DNA of 64,000 bases from Bacillus massiliigorillae (GCF_000380245.2 NZ_HG428741.1:3411613-3475612), one strand, 5' to 3'; shown: positions 16,038 to 25,434, counted from the stretch's first letter. Notes: generated by a model not told the origin, from the letters alone. A program made the numbers and translations.

Positions 16038-19000
16038 CTATTCACCTTTAGGAATAAAAAAGCTAACCGCTGTACCCTCATTCAGAACACTCTGAATAAT
16101 AAGTCCACTTCCATAAAGTTGTTTCAATCTTTTATCAGTGTTTAATAAACCAATTCCTTGCTGTTCATTTAGCGGATAAGTCAGAAGCTCTTGTAATTGG
16201 TTTTCTGTCATCCCAACTCCATTATCAACTATAGATATAAGAACTCCTTGTTGTTGGTGGTTAATACCTATACGTACTGTACCGCCGTTTGAACGTTTTA
16301 AAACTCCATGATTTATGGCATTCTCTACTATTGTTTGAATGGTAAGCGGTGGTACTTGGGCATCGAGTTTGTCATCTATATCCCACTCAACCTTCAATCG
16401 ATCTCGAAAGCGCTCTTGCTGGATATAAATATAAGATTGTACTAAGTCGAGTTCATGCTGTAATGGAACTACCGGATTTAAATTTTGCATATCGAAGCTT
16501 GCTCTCAAGTAATTATCAAACTCCGTTAATAAATCTATCATTTTAGAAGGATTTACCTCACTTAGAGCCGCTATCGTATTGAATGTGTTGAATAAAAAGT
16601 GAGGCTGGATTTGAGCTTGTAACCAAGCTGCTTCCATTCGAACTCTCTCATTAATAGATAATTTTAATTGTGTTAAAGATCTAACTCGAGCTGTTAGTTC
16701 AAGTTTTTCAACTGGCTTCATAACATAGTCATTTGCCCCATAATAAAAGCCTGCCTGAATACCTTCGAAGTGACTACGTGCTGTTAACAATAAAATTGGT
16801 AGTTCAGATATTTTAAACCTTTCTCGAATCTTCTGAGTTAATTCATACCCAGACATATAAGGCATCATAACATCAGTAATTACTAAATCCCAATTTCCCT
16901 TATCTAATAATTCTAATGCTTCCTTGCCACTTGTACATGTGACAACATTAAATGTTTCTGCTTCTAAGATTGTTTCTAAAATTTGTAGATTAATAGAATC
17001 ATCATCTACAACTAAAACTTTTAGAACATCTTCATTTAGCTTAGTTGGTTCCTTCACACGTTCAAGTTGCTCTTTAACGTCATCAAACATAACTATACTT
17101 TCTAATGGCAGTTGTTCTTCAGTTGGGATTGTTTGAAGAGTAAACATAAATATCGAACCTTTACCTAGAGTTGAACTTACTGATAAAACTCCCCCATGTA
17201 GTTTAACTAACTGATCACAAATACTTAGTCCTAGACCTATTCCCCCAGCAATTGATGTCATACTAGAGTCAGCTTGTTTATACGGTTCAAAAATAGATTC
17301 GATTGTTACTTCATCCATCCCAATACCTGTATCCTCTACCTTTATAAAGGCTTCTCCATCTCTTACATCACAAGAAATGATAATCTTCCCATAGTTGGTA
17401 TATTTAACAGCATTGTGAACTAAATTAAATATAATTTGAAACAAACGATTTTCATCCGCTCTTACGATGAGAAATAATTCCGAATCATGAATAATAAACT
17501 TGATATCTTTACCTTCTGTCATAAAGCGTAACGTATCAAACACATTTAAAACAACCGATAACAAATTCACTTGTCCCATTTGTAATTTTATAGAACCATC
17601 TTTTAGTTTTGTTATATCAAGTAGGTCATTAAGAATAAGAGACATTCTTTGACTAACTCTCATAAGAAGCTGCAAATTCTGCTTATTCTCTGCATTTAAT
17701 TGATTCTTCTCACTTTCATAAACAGTTTGAACTATGTTCATAATTCCATGAAGAGGGTTTCTTAATTCATGAGAAGTATTTGCAAGAAACTCCTCTCTTT
17801 TTTTATCAATAGCTTGCAATTCCGAAGCCAATTCATTATTCTTTTTTGAAGTATCAAAGAAACGTTTAAACCAATAGGTTGAAAATGTAATAACACCTAT
17901 AATGATATCAAGTGGATAGTATGGAAAGTAATCAACAATGCCTATAACTCTCATTGCACCCCAAAGATAACTAGACGTTACACAAATGGTTGCCCAAAAA
18001 TAAAAAAGAAATTCTTTCCTTGCAATGGAAACACCCTTAAATACATACCATAAGCCTAGCATTAAACCAAAATACAAAATAATTGCATAGCCAAACATAG
18101 ACTCTTTCTTAAATGGGTCAACCAATATACATATAAGAAAAATAAAATATAGTATTTGATAGATGTTAGCTACTACCCTTACGTACGATTTTTCATCTAT
18201 CTTCTTATCACGTAAACTCTTCACAAATTGTAATAAGAAGTAAACGCTACTCAAATAAGAAAAATAGTATAAAATCATCCACCATTTATAAGAAATACCT
18301 GGGAATAAATAAATTATGATTCTATCATCATCTATTAAAACACTTAAAGCTACACATATAAAAGCAATGAATAAATACAAAAATTCCTTCTTTCTAACAA
18401 AAAACAAAAAGATGATTAGTGTATATATTCCATGTAAAAGCAATACACTCACTGATAAAAACTGCATCGAAATGGATGTTAATTTTTCTTTTTGTATCGC
18501 TGAATATGTACCTAGTTCAACTGATTTTAGCATTGCTCCTAAATAAGGATAAACCTGATTTGACACATAGACTACAAGATCAATTTCTTTCTGATTATGT
18601 CCAACATGTACATTCATAGGGAGGTAATTGATGCTCTTCGCATCTGTTCCTTTTAATTCTGGTATATCTATTTTCTTACCGTTAACATAAACGATAGATG
18701 ATGTACGCAAATCTTTGAAATAGATACTATAGTTCTCTGTATTTTGTGGATTTAACAATATACGAACACGGTATGTGCCGTATTGATATCGGGAAATATC
18801 TTTATCATTAGCATTATCAAGGAAATTTTCAGGCATAGATATCCTCGACGAATGTAGCTTTGATAGTGAAAGTTCCATATTAGTCGGATCAATCCATCCC
18901 CCCCAAAAAAACTCCCATTCCCCATCAAGTGAAATAGTTTCATTGTCTTTAATTGTTACTTCCCTCAAATCAAGAACTCCATTATTTACTTCAGGATAAT

Positions 19001-19103
19001 CCGTTTTCTGATAGTAAATAATCCAGCACAATCGAAAACCAATAAACATAACGAAAGCTATTAAAACAATTATCAGGGTGTCTTTCTTTTTTACCATATT
19101 CAT
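16038..19103 (-). CDS. 7TM-DISM hybrid sensor kinase with an added LytS-like kinase module
   Basis: 1021 aa. Order: TM helix (8-30); extracellular 7TMR-DISM-type jelly-roll domain (about 40-195); seven TM helices (about 205-415); HisKA with His445 in SHELRNP; HATPase (DTGIGM, GIGLGLSI) to about 660; receiver domain with Asp744 (VITDVMMPYMSG) and Lys in MKPVEKLEL; then a LytS/HisKA_7TM-like module with QIQPHFLFN (His835) and a second HATPase (DNGVGM, GIGLLN) to the end. It probably senses an extracellular carbohydrate or envelope signal. No cognate response regulator adjoins it. Confidence 0.93.
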   Translation of the reverse strand: MNMVKKKDTLIIVLIAFVMFIGFRLCWIIYYQKTDYPEVNNGVLDLREVTIKDNETISLDGEWEFFWGGWIDPTNMELSLSKLHSSRISMPENFLDNANDKDISRYQYGTYRVRILLNPQNTENYSIYFKDLRTSSIVYVNGKKIDIPELKGTDAKSINYLPMNVHVGHNQKEIDLVVYVSNQVYPYLGAMLKSVELGTYSAIQKEKLTSISMQFLSVSVLLLHGIYTLIIFLFFVRKKEFLYLFIAFICVALSVLIDDDRIIIYLFPGISYKWWMILYYFSYLSSVYFLLQFVKSLRDKKIDEKSYVRVVANIYQILYFIFLICILVDPFKKESMFGYAIILYFGLMLGLWYVFKGVSIARKEFLFYFWATICVTSSYLWGAMRVIGIVDYFPYYPLDIIIGVITFSTYWFKRFFDTSKKNNELASELQAIDKKREEFLANTSHELRNPLHGIMNIVQTVYESEKNQLNAENKQNLQLLMRVSQRMSLILNDLLDITKLKDGSIKLQMGQVNLLSVVLNVFDTLRFMTEGKDIKFIIHDSELFLIVRADENRLFQIIFNLVHNAVKYTNYGKIIISCDVRDGEAFIKVEDTGIGMDEVTIESIFEPYKQADSSMTSIAGGIGLGLSICDQLVKLHGGVLSVSSTLGKGSIFMFTLQTIPTEEQLPLESIVMFDDVKEQLERVKEPTKLNEDVLKVLVVDDDSINLQILETILEAETFNVVTCTSGKEALELLDKGNWDLVITDVMMPYMSGYELTQKIRERFKISELPILLLTARSHFEGIQAGFYYGANDYVMKPVEKLELTARVRSLTQLKLSINERVRMEAAWLQAQIQPHFLFNTFNTIAALSEVNPSKMIDLLTEFDNYLRASFDMQNLNPVVPLQHELDLVQSYIYIQQERFRDRLKVEWDIDDKLDAQVPPLTIQTIVENAINHGVLKRSNGGTVRIGINHQQQGVLISIVDNGVGMTENQLQELLTYPLNEQQGIGLLNTDKRLKQLYGSGLIIQSVLNEGTAVSFFIPKGE

Positions 19104-19139
19104 CTATTCCCTTGTTTTATTATCAGAATAATACGTCAA

Positions 19140-19180
19140 TTTCAGATGAAGAGCCTCTTTATTCCAAAAGAGGCTACAGT
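19140..19180 (-). terminator. Possible terminator of the PAS-MCP gene
   Basis: AGCCTCTT and AAGAGGCT form an 8-bp stem (19150-19175 region) downstream of the minus-strand PAS-MCP gene. The T-tract is weak, so the call is tentative. Confidence 0.35.
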
Positions 19181-19260
19181 CATTTTTCTTTTATCATATA
19201 CCCAAAGTGCAAAACTTCACAAAATTAATCCTTATATGAAATGATAACAATGAAGTTTCT

Positions 19261-20082
19261 TTATTGTATTTCTTCAAATTCTTCAATCGTTGTCTTGAAT
19301 TTAATTTGTGTTTCCTTAATTGCTACCTGTAAGTTTTCAGTAATATCAGTAACTCTCGCTACTTCATTTATTATATTTTCTACATTACTATTAACTTGAT
19401 TAATAGAATCCGAAACATTTCCAGCTAATTTGCGCACTTCATCAGCCACCACTTTAAAGCCTCTACCATGCTCTCCAGCACGTGCTGCTTCAATAGCTGC
19501 ATTTAAAGCTAACATATTAGTCTGAGTAGATATATTGCGTATTAATTTTGAGACTTCAATAATCAAATCCGTCTGTTCTTTCAACTTGTTAAGTGCTTCC
19601 ATTTTTTCTTGAGAATTTAAAGCTACCAAATCTAGCAGTTCTACGGGCATTGATTTCAATTGTGCCATGATTTCCATTGTTTTATTTTCACGTCCTGTAA
19701 TATCAGTGGCTATCTTAAGCACAGAGTCTACTTTCCCATCTCCAGTTAGAATTGGAATATAAGTAGCCTCAAGCCAGATTATATCCCCTCTTTTTCCAAC
19801 TCTTTCAATCTTTTCTTGAAACTTTATTCCTCTACGTAAATTCTCCCATAATTCTTCATATGCTTTACTGTTTTTAAATTCTTCCGTACAAAACTGTCTA
19901 TGAGACATTTTTTTCATTTGATTAGTTGTGTATCCTAGTGTTTGTGCGAAATTATCATTAACCCATATAACTTCCTTATCCAAATTGAATTCTATCATCG
20001 CTAGATTTGATTCAAGTGCAAATAAGACAGATTTCTCATCTAATACTTGTGTGCTTCTATTACCATTCGCAATAGTGTTCAA
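19261..20082 (-). CDS. Soluble PAS-domain chemotaxis signalling protein
   Basis: 273 aa with no membrane segment. A PAS domain covers about residues 20-130 (EVIWVNDNFAQTLGYTTNQMKKMS, with a PAC-like tail RGDIIWLEATYIPI). A shortened methyl-accepting signalling hairpin follows, including the conserved tip-type sequence LIRNISTQTNMLALNAAIEAARAGEHGRGF and VVADEVRKLA. It would signal redox or energy state to CheA. The signalling domain is truncated after about 120 residues compared with full MCPs, and methylation helices are absent. Monocistronic. Confidence 0.9.
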   Translation of the reverse strand: MNTIANGNRSTQVLDEKSVLFALESNLAMIEFNLDKEVIWVNDNFAQTLGYTTNQMKKMSHRQFCTEEFKNSKAYEELWENLRRGIKFQEKIERVGKRGDIIWLEATYIPILTGDGKVDSVLKIATDITGRENKTMEIMAQLKSMPVELLDLVALNSQEKMEALNKLKEQTDLIIEVSKLIRNISTQTNMLALNAAIEAARAGEHGRGFKVVADEVRKLAGNVSDSINQVNSNVENIINEVARVTDITENLQVAIKETQIKFKTTIEEFEEIQ

Positions 20083-20307
20083 TATTCGCTAACTCCTTTA
20101 ACATGTTGAATGATTTACATTTAAATACTACGAATGGTCATCGGCCACTCTCTCTCAAATTATATAACATTTATATTCTTCTGAATATAATTCCATGATT
20201 TCTAGCATGAAGAATCTCTAGAATAATATTCAACTTGCACGCATTCGATGAATAAATTTTGATTATCATTAATATAGTTTTAAAAAATCAAAAAAGGAGC
20301 AATACTA

Positions 20308-20445
20308 ATGAGCAAATATATTAGATGTGATATATGTAACAATAATGTGACATTTGAAGACACTACTTACATTAATAATGATCCTTTATGCCCTGAATGC
20401 AATGCTAAAGTAGGTTACATGATACAACCATATGAAGAAGACTAG
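20308..20445 (+). CDS. Small zinc-ribbon protein
   Basis: 45 aa. MSKYIRCDICNNNVTFED and DPLCPECNAKVGY give two knuckles, CDIC and CPEC, 18 residues apart. This is the four-Cys geometry of a structural zinc ribbon. AAAGGAG lies 8 nt before the ATG. Such solitary zinc ribbons are frequent in bacilli; partner and role are unknown. It lies just before a GC-rich interspersed repeat. Confidence 0.75.
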   Translation: MSKYIRCDICNNNVTFEDTTYINNDPLCPECNAKVGYMIQPYEED

Positions 20446-20452
20446 ATAATAA

Positions 20453-20728
20453 GAAAAGCGCAAGCACCCGTTTTGCGACGTATAGATTGGAGCACTCTTC
20501 TTTCGATAAAGGAAAAACCGAAATGTGGAGAACGCCCGTTTATCGGTGACAAGCATAAGGCAAGCTGGCTAGAAGGTCGCTTTTAACCTTCTGGACTGAT
20601 TGACTTAGACCTCGAGCCGAAGGCGTTCGGAACTAGACAACACGAAGAGGCGGTAGACGATTCGATGTTGACCTATCGTAGAGAGAGGGGCGAAATCTAC
20701 TAGTCGCTGGGCGCTGGAGCTAGACACA
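20453..20728. repeat. GC-rich MITE-like intergenic repeat
   Basis: About 275 bp clearly richer in GC than its surroundings, beginning AAAGCGCAAGCACCCG and ending GGGCGCTGGAGCTAGACA. The two ends are imperfect inverted repeats (about 10 of 13 positions). Internal hairpins such as AGAAGG/CCTTCT are present and no frame is open. Elements with AAGCGC-AAGCGCC left ends and GGCGCTGGAGCTAGACA right ends are scattered in many Bacillaceae genomes from memory. There is no second copy in this window. Confidence 0.6.
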
Positions 20729-20806
20729 GCACAAATTTATATACATTCTTATCTTTTAAGAAAAGCCGGCACTGGTCTTTTTTGATTGCTGTCTATGTTC
20801 CTTGAT

Positions 20807-21150
20807 TTACTCCCAATCGCAAAAGGCTATGCGGTAATAAAGATATGCGCTGTTCGTTTCTAAATCTAGAGGGCTAATGCTGGTCACTGAAGCTAAACAA
20901 TCTTTATAAGCCAACCTGTTTTGAAAAAACCGCACTTGGTTTTCAAAACAGGTTGGCTTATTTTCTAGTATGGCAGGTGTAAAGTTAGAAGTTGGTTTAT
21001 CAACCATAGTTGCTAATTTCCTTGCTACCCTGAACATTTCATCGGTTGCTATATTTTGGTAACGTGAATATGTAATATAATCCATGGCTAAATTATCAAC
21101 ATCAACTTTACCATTTCTATCTCATATCTATAATCTTCACCATACATGAT
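20807..21150 (-). pseudogene. Possible decayed gene
   Basis: The minus strand reads MYGEDYRYEIEMVK (from about 21150), then after a one-base frame change VDVDNLAMDYITYSRYQN and further to a stop at 20807. The continuity of protein-like sequence across two frames suggests a frameshifted gene. I do not recognise the family, and its 3' half is invaded by the 21-bp perfect hairpin at 20907-20960. It has no ribosome site before the internal ATG at 21085. Confidence 0.3.
20907..20960. repeat. 21-bp perfect inverted repeat
   Basis: Positions 20907-20927 (TAAGCCAACCTGTTTTGAAAA) are the exact reverse complement of 20940-20960, with a 12-nt loop. The arms contain AAAA/TTTT at the loop side rather than a trailing T-run, so it is not an ordinary terminator. 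It may be a hairpin-type mobile-element remnant or a structured RNA. Confidence 0.6.
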
Positions 21151-21274
21151 TAAACAAGGATTCCTTTAATTTCTCGAACTAAATGTTTACAATTTTATAC
21201 AAGAGGTATATAAAATAAGAGGGATATTTCAAATTTTTCAGTAAGGATAATTGAAATTATTGGGAGGAATTACA

Positions 21275-22033
21275 ATGAAACTACAAAACAAAGTAGCTAT
21301 TGTAACAGGTGCAGCATCAGGTATGGGAAAAGCAATTGCTGAACTATATGCTAAGCAAGGAGCAAAGGTTGTTGTTTCTGATTTAAACTTAGAAGGTGCT
21401 CAAGCCGTAGCTAGTACTATTAAAGGCTCAGGTGGTGAAGCATTTGCTATTCAAACAAATGTAGCTTCAGAAGAAGATCTTATTCATCTATTTAATGAAA
21501 CACAATCTGTATTTGGTGGTCTCGATATTTTAGTAAACAACGCAGGTATTATGGATGGAATGGAACCAGTAGGTGAAGTTACAGATCAACGTTGGAATTT
21601 GATTTTTGCAGTAAATACAACTTCTGTTATGCACACTATGCGATTAGCAACAGATCTTTTCCTTAAACAAGGTCATGGTGTTATCGTAAATAATATTTCA
21701 GCTGGTGGCTTATATGGAGCACGTGCAGGTGCAGCATATACTGCATCGAAACACGCAGTTGTTGGCTTAACAAAAAATACAGCGTTTATGTATGCTAATA
21801 AAAACATTCGTTGTAACGGAATTGCTCCAGGAGCAGTAGCAACAAACATCTCTTCTTCAATGGGTAAAGTAAGTGAATACGGTGCTTCTCGTCAACAGTT
21901 AGGTTTGGCGATTAACCCAGGTATAGGTCAACCTGAAGAGATTGCAAAGTTAGCTTTATTCTTAGGATCTGATGACTCAAATTTCATTAATGGTCAGATC
22001 GTTACAATTGATGGTGGCTGGACAGCATATTAA
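21275..22033 (+). CDS. Short-chain dehydrogenase/reductase (classical SDR)
   Basis: 252 aa. NAD(P)-binding TGAASGMG near residue 13, NNAG near 88, catalytic Ser plus YTASK (Tyr about 156, Lys 160), and the SDR C-terminal GQIVTIDGGW. An Asp after the second strand (VSDLN) suggests NAD(H) preference. GGGAGG lies 7 nt before the ATG at 21275, so an in-frame ATG 24 nt upstream is not used. The substrate is unknown; relatives include 3-oxoacyl-ACP reductase-like and sugar or steroid dehydrogenases. Monocistronic. Confidence 0.9.
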   Translation: MKLQNKVAIVTGAASGMGKAIAELYAKQGAKVVVSDLNLEGAQAVASTIKGSGGEAFAIQTNVASEEDLIHLFNETQSVFGGLDILVNNAGIMDGMEPVGEVTDQRWNLIFAVNTTSVMHTMRLATDLFLKQGHGVIVNNISAGGLYGARAGAAYTASKHAVVGLTKNTAFMYANKNIRCNGIAPGAVATNISSSMGKVSEYGASRQQLGLAINPGIGQPEEIAKLALFLGSDDSNFINGQIVTIDGGWTAY

Positions 22034-22202
22034 GTTGAAATATCCTATTTCTATTTAATATATTAGGCAAGCGTATCAACATTCGGTATTGATAAAAACT
22101 ACTTAAATTAGGTAGAAATATTCATAAAGAAAAAACAAGATTAAAGACGTAGAAAATGACCCAAATGCTAGTAATCAAACAGACGACAATAGTTAAATAA
22201 AC

Positions 22203-22248
22203 ATTGAAAAGCACTTCAACTAATAGTCTTATTGAAGTGCTTTTAGAT
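22203..22248. terminator. Bidirectional terminator
   Basis: Perfect 13-bp stem AAAAGCACTTCAA/TTGAAGTGCTTTT (22207-22219 and 22232-22244). It lies between the SDR gene and the convergent FusB-like gene. The 170 bp upstream holds only a gene-like fragment ending in DVENDPNASNQTDDNS before a stop at about 22198, too short to call. Confidence 0.7.
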
Positions 22249-22264
22249 ATTTATCACTTAAATC

Positions 22265-22900
22265 TTAACGGCTTAATGAAATAAAATCATTCAATTTATC
22301 CAGTGATGTTATATTAGCATTGCATGCTTGACTGTCTTGGCAAATATAATTTCCTCTTTTAGTGAACGTACCTTGTACAGTTCCTTTTTTTTCAGTCATG
22401 AACATTCCTACCTCTTCAAGTTTATTACAAATCGTACAAATCCCCTTTTTATTTATAGGTTTAAAAGTCCCTTGTAGACCCATAAGCTTGTGATTGTAAC
22501 GAGCAATAATATATCTTTTTTGTGAGCCTTTATCATCCCAGCTTAAGTATGATATATCTTTCCAATCCGTGTTTTCCAATGATGGTACCTTTAACTTCTT
22601 TACCTTAGGCATTAATTTTTTAATAGTTTGTTGTGTTACTTCTTCAAAAGGAATAACATAAGGCTTTAATTGTAATAAAAATTCTTCAGCATGGTCTTTA
22701 TCTTTAATTTCAACGATTGGTTCTAGTAACTGTTTTTGCTCATTACTTATGTCAGTAAACAAGTTTAATACTCTTTCAATCGCTAAAGATTTCAATGCTT
22801 GTAGAACAGCTATATCATTTACAGACGAATGACCATTCACTAACGTCTGAGTTTGCTTCTTAATAAAGTTATATTGATCATTTCTAATAAAGGGCTCCAT
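22265..22900 (-). CDS. EF-G-binding protein, FusB/FusC-like
   Basis: 211 aa. An N-terminal helical bundle (FIRNDQYNFIKKQTQTLVNGH-type) is followed by a C-terminal treble-clef zinc finger with CTICNK and two further Cys in GNYICQDSQACNAN. This is the FusB/FBP architecture. These proteins bind elongation factor G and release it from stalled post-translocation ribosomes; plasmid homologues give fusidic acid resistance. Chromosomal versions in bacilli have uncertain physiological roles. TTGGAG is 8 nt before the ATG at 22900. Confidence 0.85.
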   Translation of the reverse strand: MEPFIRNDQYNFIKKQTQTLVNGHSSVNDIAVLQALKSLAIERVLNLFTDISNEQKQLLEPIVEIKDKDHAEEFLLQLKPYVIPFEEVTQQTIKKLMPKVKKLKVPSLENTDWKDISYLSWDDKGSQKRYIIARYNHKLMGLQGTFKPINKKGICTICNKLEEVGMFMTEKKGTVQGTFTKRGNYICQDSQACNANITSLDKLNDFISLSR

Positions 22901-23054
22901 TTTTATCACTCCAATTCACATAGACATACCCTTAAATCACTCTTATTTCTATACTTTATATTATTTACGAATTATATACTATGGTTAAAATGATTTAGAA
23001 ACAAACTCACCATAATTAAAAGCACTGACTATATCATCAGTGCTTGAATGCTCT

Positions 23055-23318
23055 TTATTTAGAGTACACAATTTTTTTTATTGTTTCTATAGAAAGATGG
23101 TATTCCTCAGCTAATTGATCTATTGTTATTCCGCTTTTAAACGCTTCTTTAATAGTAACATTTCTTTCATCAATCAACTTTCTTGAACCTGAACGAGTCC
23201 CCCATTTTTGGTGAGTGGTTTCAAGTTTAGGGATATATATTGTTTCACCATGTACATACTTTTGAATTTCTGATATTAGCTTTTCAGGTAAAATAGCTGT
23301 TGCTTTAACGTATGCCAT
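23055..23318 (-). CDS. CD3324-family small HTH protein
   Basis: 87 aa. MAYVKATAILPEKLISEIQKYV, then WGTRSGSRKLIDERN, then a helix-turn-helix-like tail ITIDQLAEEYHLSIETIKKIV. This matches the uncharacterised CD3324 family found across Firmicutes. Its C-terminal half resembles a resolvase-type DNA-binding helix. Role unknown. It stands alone. Confidence 0.8.
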   Translation of the reverse strand: MAYVKATAILPEKLISEIQKYVHGETIYIPKLETTHQKWGTRSGSRKLIDERNVTIKEAFKSGITIDQLAEEYHLSIETIKKIVYSK

Positions 23319-23406
23319 TCTTCCAGCTCCTTATTCTTATTAGTATTAAAATAAGGTGCAAAGCCAACGTATCAGAAAAGCTAACTTGGGCGATTTTTAA
23401 TAAAGT

Positions 23407-23490
23407 CTACCCCATGCAAAGTATCGCCTTCCCAATACTAGGCTTTGCATGAGACGCTGCAGAATCTGACAATGTAATCTTACTTGTCAT
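23407..23490 (-). CDS. 27-residue ORF with a near-perfect ribosome site
   Basis: The minus strand carries AGGGAGGTGATGGA directly before an ATG at 23490, opening 27 codons (MTSKITLSDSAASHAKPS, ending GKAILCMG) and then TAG. The Shine-Dalgarno match is among the strongest in the window. It could be a small peptide gene, a leader peptide, or the start of a gene cut short by a stop; the open sequence after the TAG shows no clear continuation. Confidence 0.35.
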   Translation of the reverse strand: MTSKITLSDSAASHAKPSIGKAILCMG

Positions 23491-23742
23491 TCCATCACCT
23501 CCCTAAGCATTGTATGTATTACTAAGATAGCTTCATTATAATAGAAATAATGCGCTTTTTTAACTGTAAGATATTCGAACACCCCATCTATACTTAATAT
23601 AGATAAATTATGAGGAAAAGTTACATGCTCAGTAACAATTTTTATTTATTTCTTCATCCAAATTATTTGACGAAAATAAATAACAAACCTATACTTAGCT
23701 AGGTAACTAATTTATCATATGCAAAAAAGGAGATGATGATTA

Positions 23743-24210
23743 TTGAAAAATAAACAGGACGTCATTCCATTACTGAACCAGGCTGCAAGGCAATTTTCTA
23801 AATCATTTAATGAAAAAATGGCACCTACTGGACTTTTCGTAGCTCAATGGGCTGTCATCCGTTTCCTTATGAATAACGGTCCTTCCACACAAATTGCAAT
23901 GAGTTCATCTTTAAATATAGAAGCTCCATCAATGACACGAACAATTACTCGTATGGAGAAAGCTGGACTTATTATTCGAAAAGAAGGACAAGATCGTCGT
24001 GAAAAGATGATTCATTTAACGGACTTTGCAAAGGGGAAAATCTCAGAATGGGAGCAAGAAGTGAATCAGTTTGAAGAACCTCTGTTTGATCAACTTTCTC
24101 AGCAAGAAATAGAAGCAGCAGAAAAAGTACTTCGAACAATTATTTACAAATTGAAACAGCAAGATGAAACAGGGGGAACTATTTTTGAAGAAAGACAAAC
24201 TTTGGACTAA
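23743..24210 (+). CDS. MarR-family regulator
   Basis: 155 aa. Winged-helix MarR fold over about residues 25-130 (GLFVAQWAVIRFLMNNGP, LNIEAPSMTRTITRMEKAGLI, then the wing KEGQDRREKMIHLT). The frame requires a TTG start at 23743, 11 nt after AAGGAG, because the nearer ATGs run into a stop. It overlaps the following MFS gene, so it probably represses this exporter in response to a small toxic compound. Confidence 0.9.
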   Translation: MKNKQDVIPLLNQAARQFSKSFNEKMAPTGLFVAQWAVIRFLMNNGPSTQIAMSSSLNIEAPSMTRTITRMEKAGLIIRKEGQDRREKMIHLTDFAKGKISEWEQEVNQFEEPLFDQLSQQEIEAAEKVLRTIIYKLKQQDETGGTIFEERQTLD

Positions 24211-25387
24211 AGACTTTATATTTGTTTCAGTGAATAGTTTTTTTATTTTCATGATTTTCTATTCATTGATGACTGCATTACCTTTTTACGTATTGGATGA
24301 CCTTCATCAGCCACAGGAATCCGTAGGTTTAGTAGTATCCATTTTTCTGTTAGCATCTGTTCTTATTAGACCATTTGCAGGCAGTTGGCTCGATTCTATC
24401 GGCAGAAGAAAAATACTAATATTAGCTCTTACTATTTTTCTAATTTCGACTGGGTTATATTTATTATCGAACTCTTATGAATTCTTATTAATACTCCGTT
24501 TCTTACAAGGAATTGGTTTCGGTCTTGCAACAACAGCTACAGGCGCAATTGCCGCAGATGTTGTACCCGAAAGTAAAAGAGGACAAGGAATTGGCTATTA
24601 TGGAATGTTTATGAGCATTGCAATGGTTATTGGACCTTATGTCGGTTTAACAATTATTCAACATTTTTCTTTCACTATTTTATTTATTTCATGTACTGTA
24701 TTTGCTCTTATCTCTTTTACATTAGGTATATTAGGAAAATCAGATACTCAAAAACTAAAGTCAGTGAAACAAACAAATGCACCAAAAGCTTCTTATTCTT
24801 TGAAAGCGTTATTTGAAACAAGCGCTATTCCAATTGCTCTAGCTGGATCAATTTTCGCCTTCTCTTACAGTAGCATTTCTTCCTATGTTTCATTATTTGC
24901 TGCTGAACTTGGACTTGAAGCAATTGCAGGTGTATTCTTTATTATTTTTGGACTTACCATTGTCTTATCGAGACCGTTCACTGGTAAATGGTATGATTTA
25001 TACGGAGCTAACAAAGTATTATATCCAGCTTTTATTTTATATATGGTTGGCATGATTTTACTAAGCTTTACACAAAATGGCCTTTTCTACTTAGTGACTG
25101 CAGCAATTATCGGGCTTGGATACGGAGTCATTGTCCCTAGCTTTCAAACGATTTCGGTACAATACGCTCCCGATCATCGTCGCGGTGCCGCGACTGCCAC
25201 ATACTTTTTCTTTTTCGATTCGGGATTTGGAATCGGAGCATATGTAAATGGACTAATTCAAGCTAAAACTAACTTTAACTTAATGTTTCTTATTGCAGGT
25301 ATAATTGTAATTATATCCATGATTATTTACTACTTCCTTCATCATAAGAAACAACAGCATCTAAGCGAATACTTATCAGCTTCATAA
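24185..25387 (+). CDS. MFS transporter, MarR-controlled
   Basis: About 400 aa with 12 predicted helices. Major-facilitator motif A-like sequence RPFAGSWLDSIGRRKIL follows helix 2, and GRFLQGIGFG-like LRFLQGIGFGLATTATGAIAADVVP is present. AGGGGG lies 8 nt before a TTG at 24185; an ATG at 24164 lacks a ribosome site, so TTG is preferred. The gene overlaps marR by 26 nt in another frame. Similar in form to B. subtilis YwoG/YfmO-type efflux proteins; the substrate is unknown. Confidence 0.88.
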   Translation: MKKDKLWTKDFIFVSVNSFFIFMIFYSLMTALPFYVLDDLHQPQESVGLVVSIFLLASVLIRPFAGSWLDSIGRRKILILALTIFLISTGLYLLSNSYEFLLILRFLQGIGFGLATTATGAIAADVVPESKRGQGIGYYGMFMSIAMVIGPYVGLTIIQHFSFTILFISCTVFALISFTLGILGKSDTQKLKSVKQTNAPKASYSLKALFETSAIPIALAGSIFAFSYSSISSYVSLFAAELGLEAIAGVFFIIFGLTIVLSRPFTGKWYDLYGANKVLYPAFILYMVGMILLSFTQNGLFYLVTAAIIGLGYGVIVPSFQTISVQYAPDHRRGAATATYFFFFDSGFGIGAYVNGLIQAKTNFNLMFLIAGIIVIISMIIYYFLHHKKQQHLSEYLSAS

Positions 25388-25393
25388 TATAGT

Positions 25394-25434
25394 CAAAAGG
25401 GTATTTGAAACATAATTTTCAAATGCTCTTTTTC
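25394..25434 (+). terminator. Terminator of the marR-MFS operon
   Basis: AGGGTATTTGAAA pairs with TTTTCAAATGCTCTT around a short loop, followed by TTTTTCC, 10 bp after the MFS stop. Confidence 0.65.
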
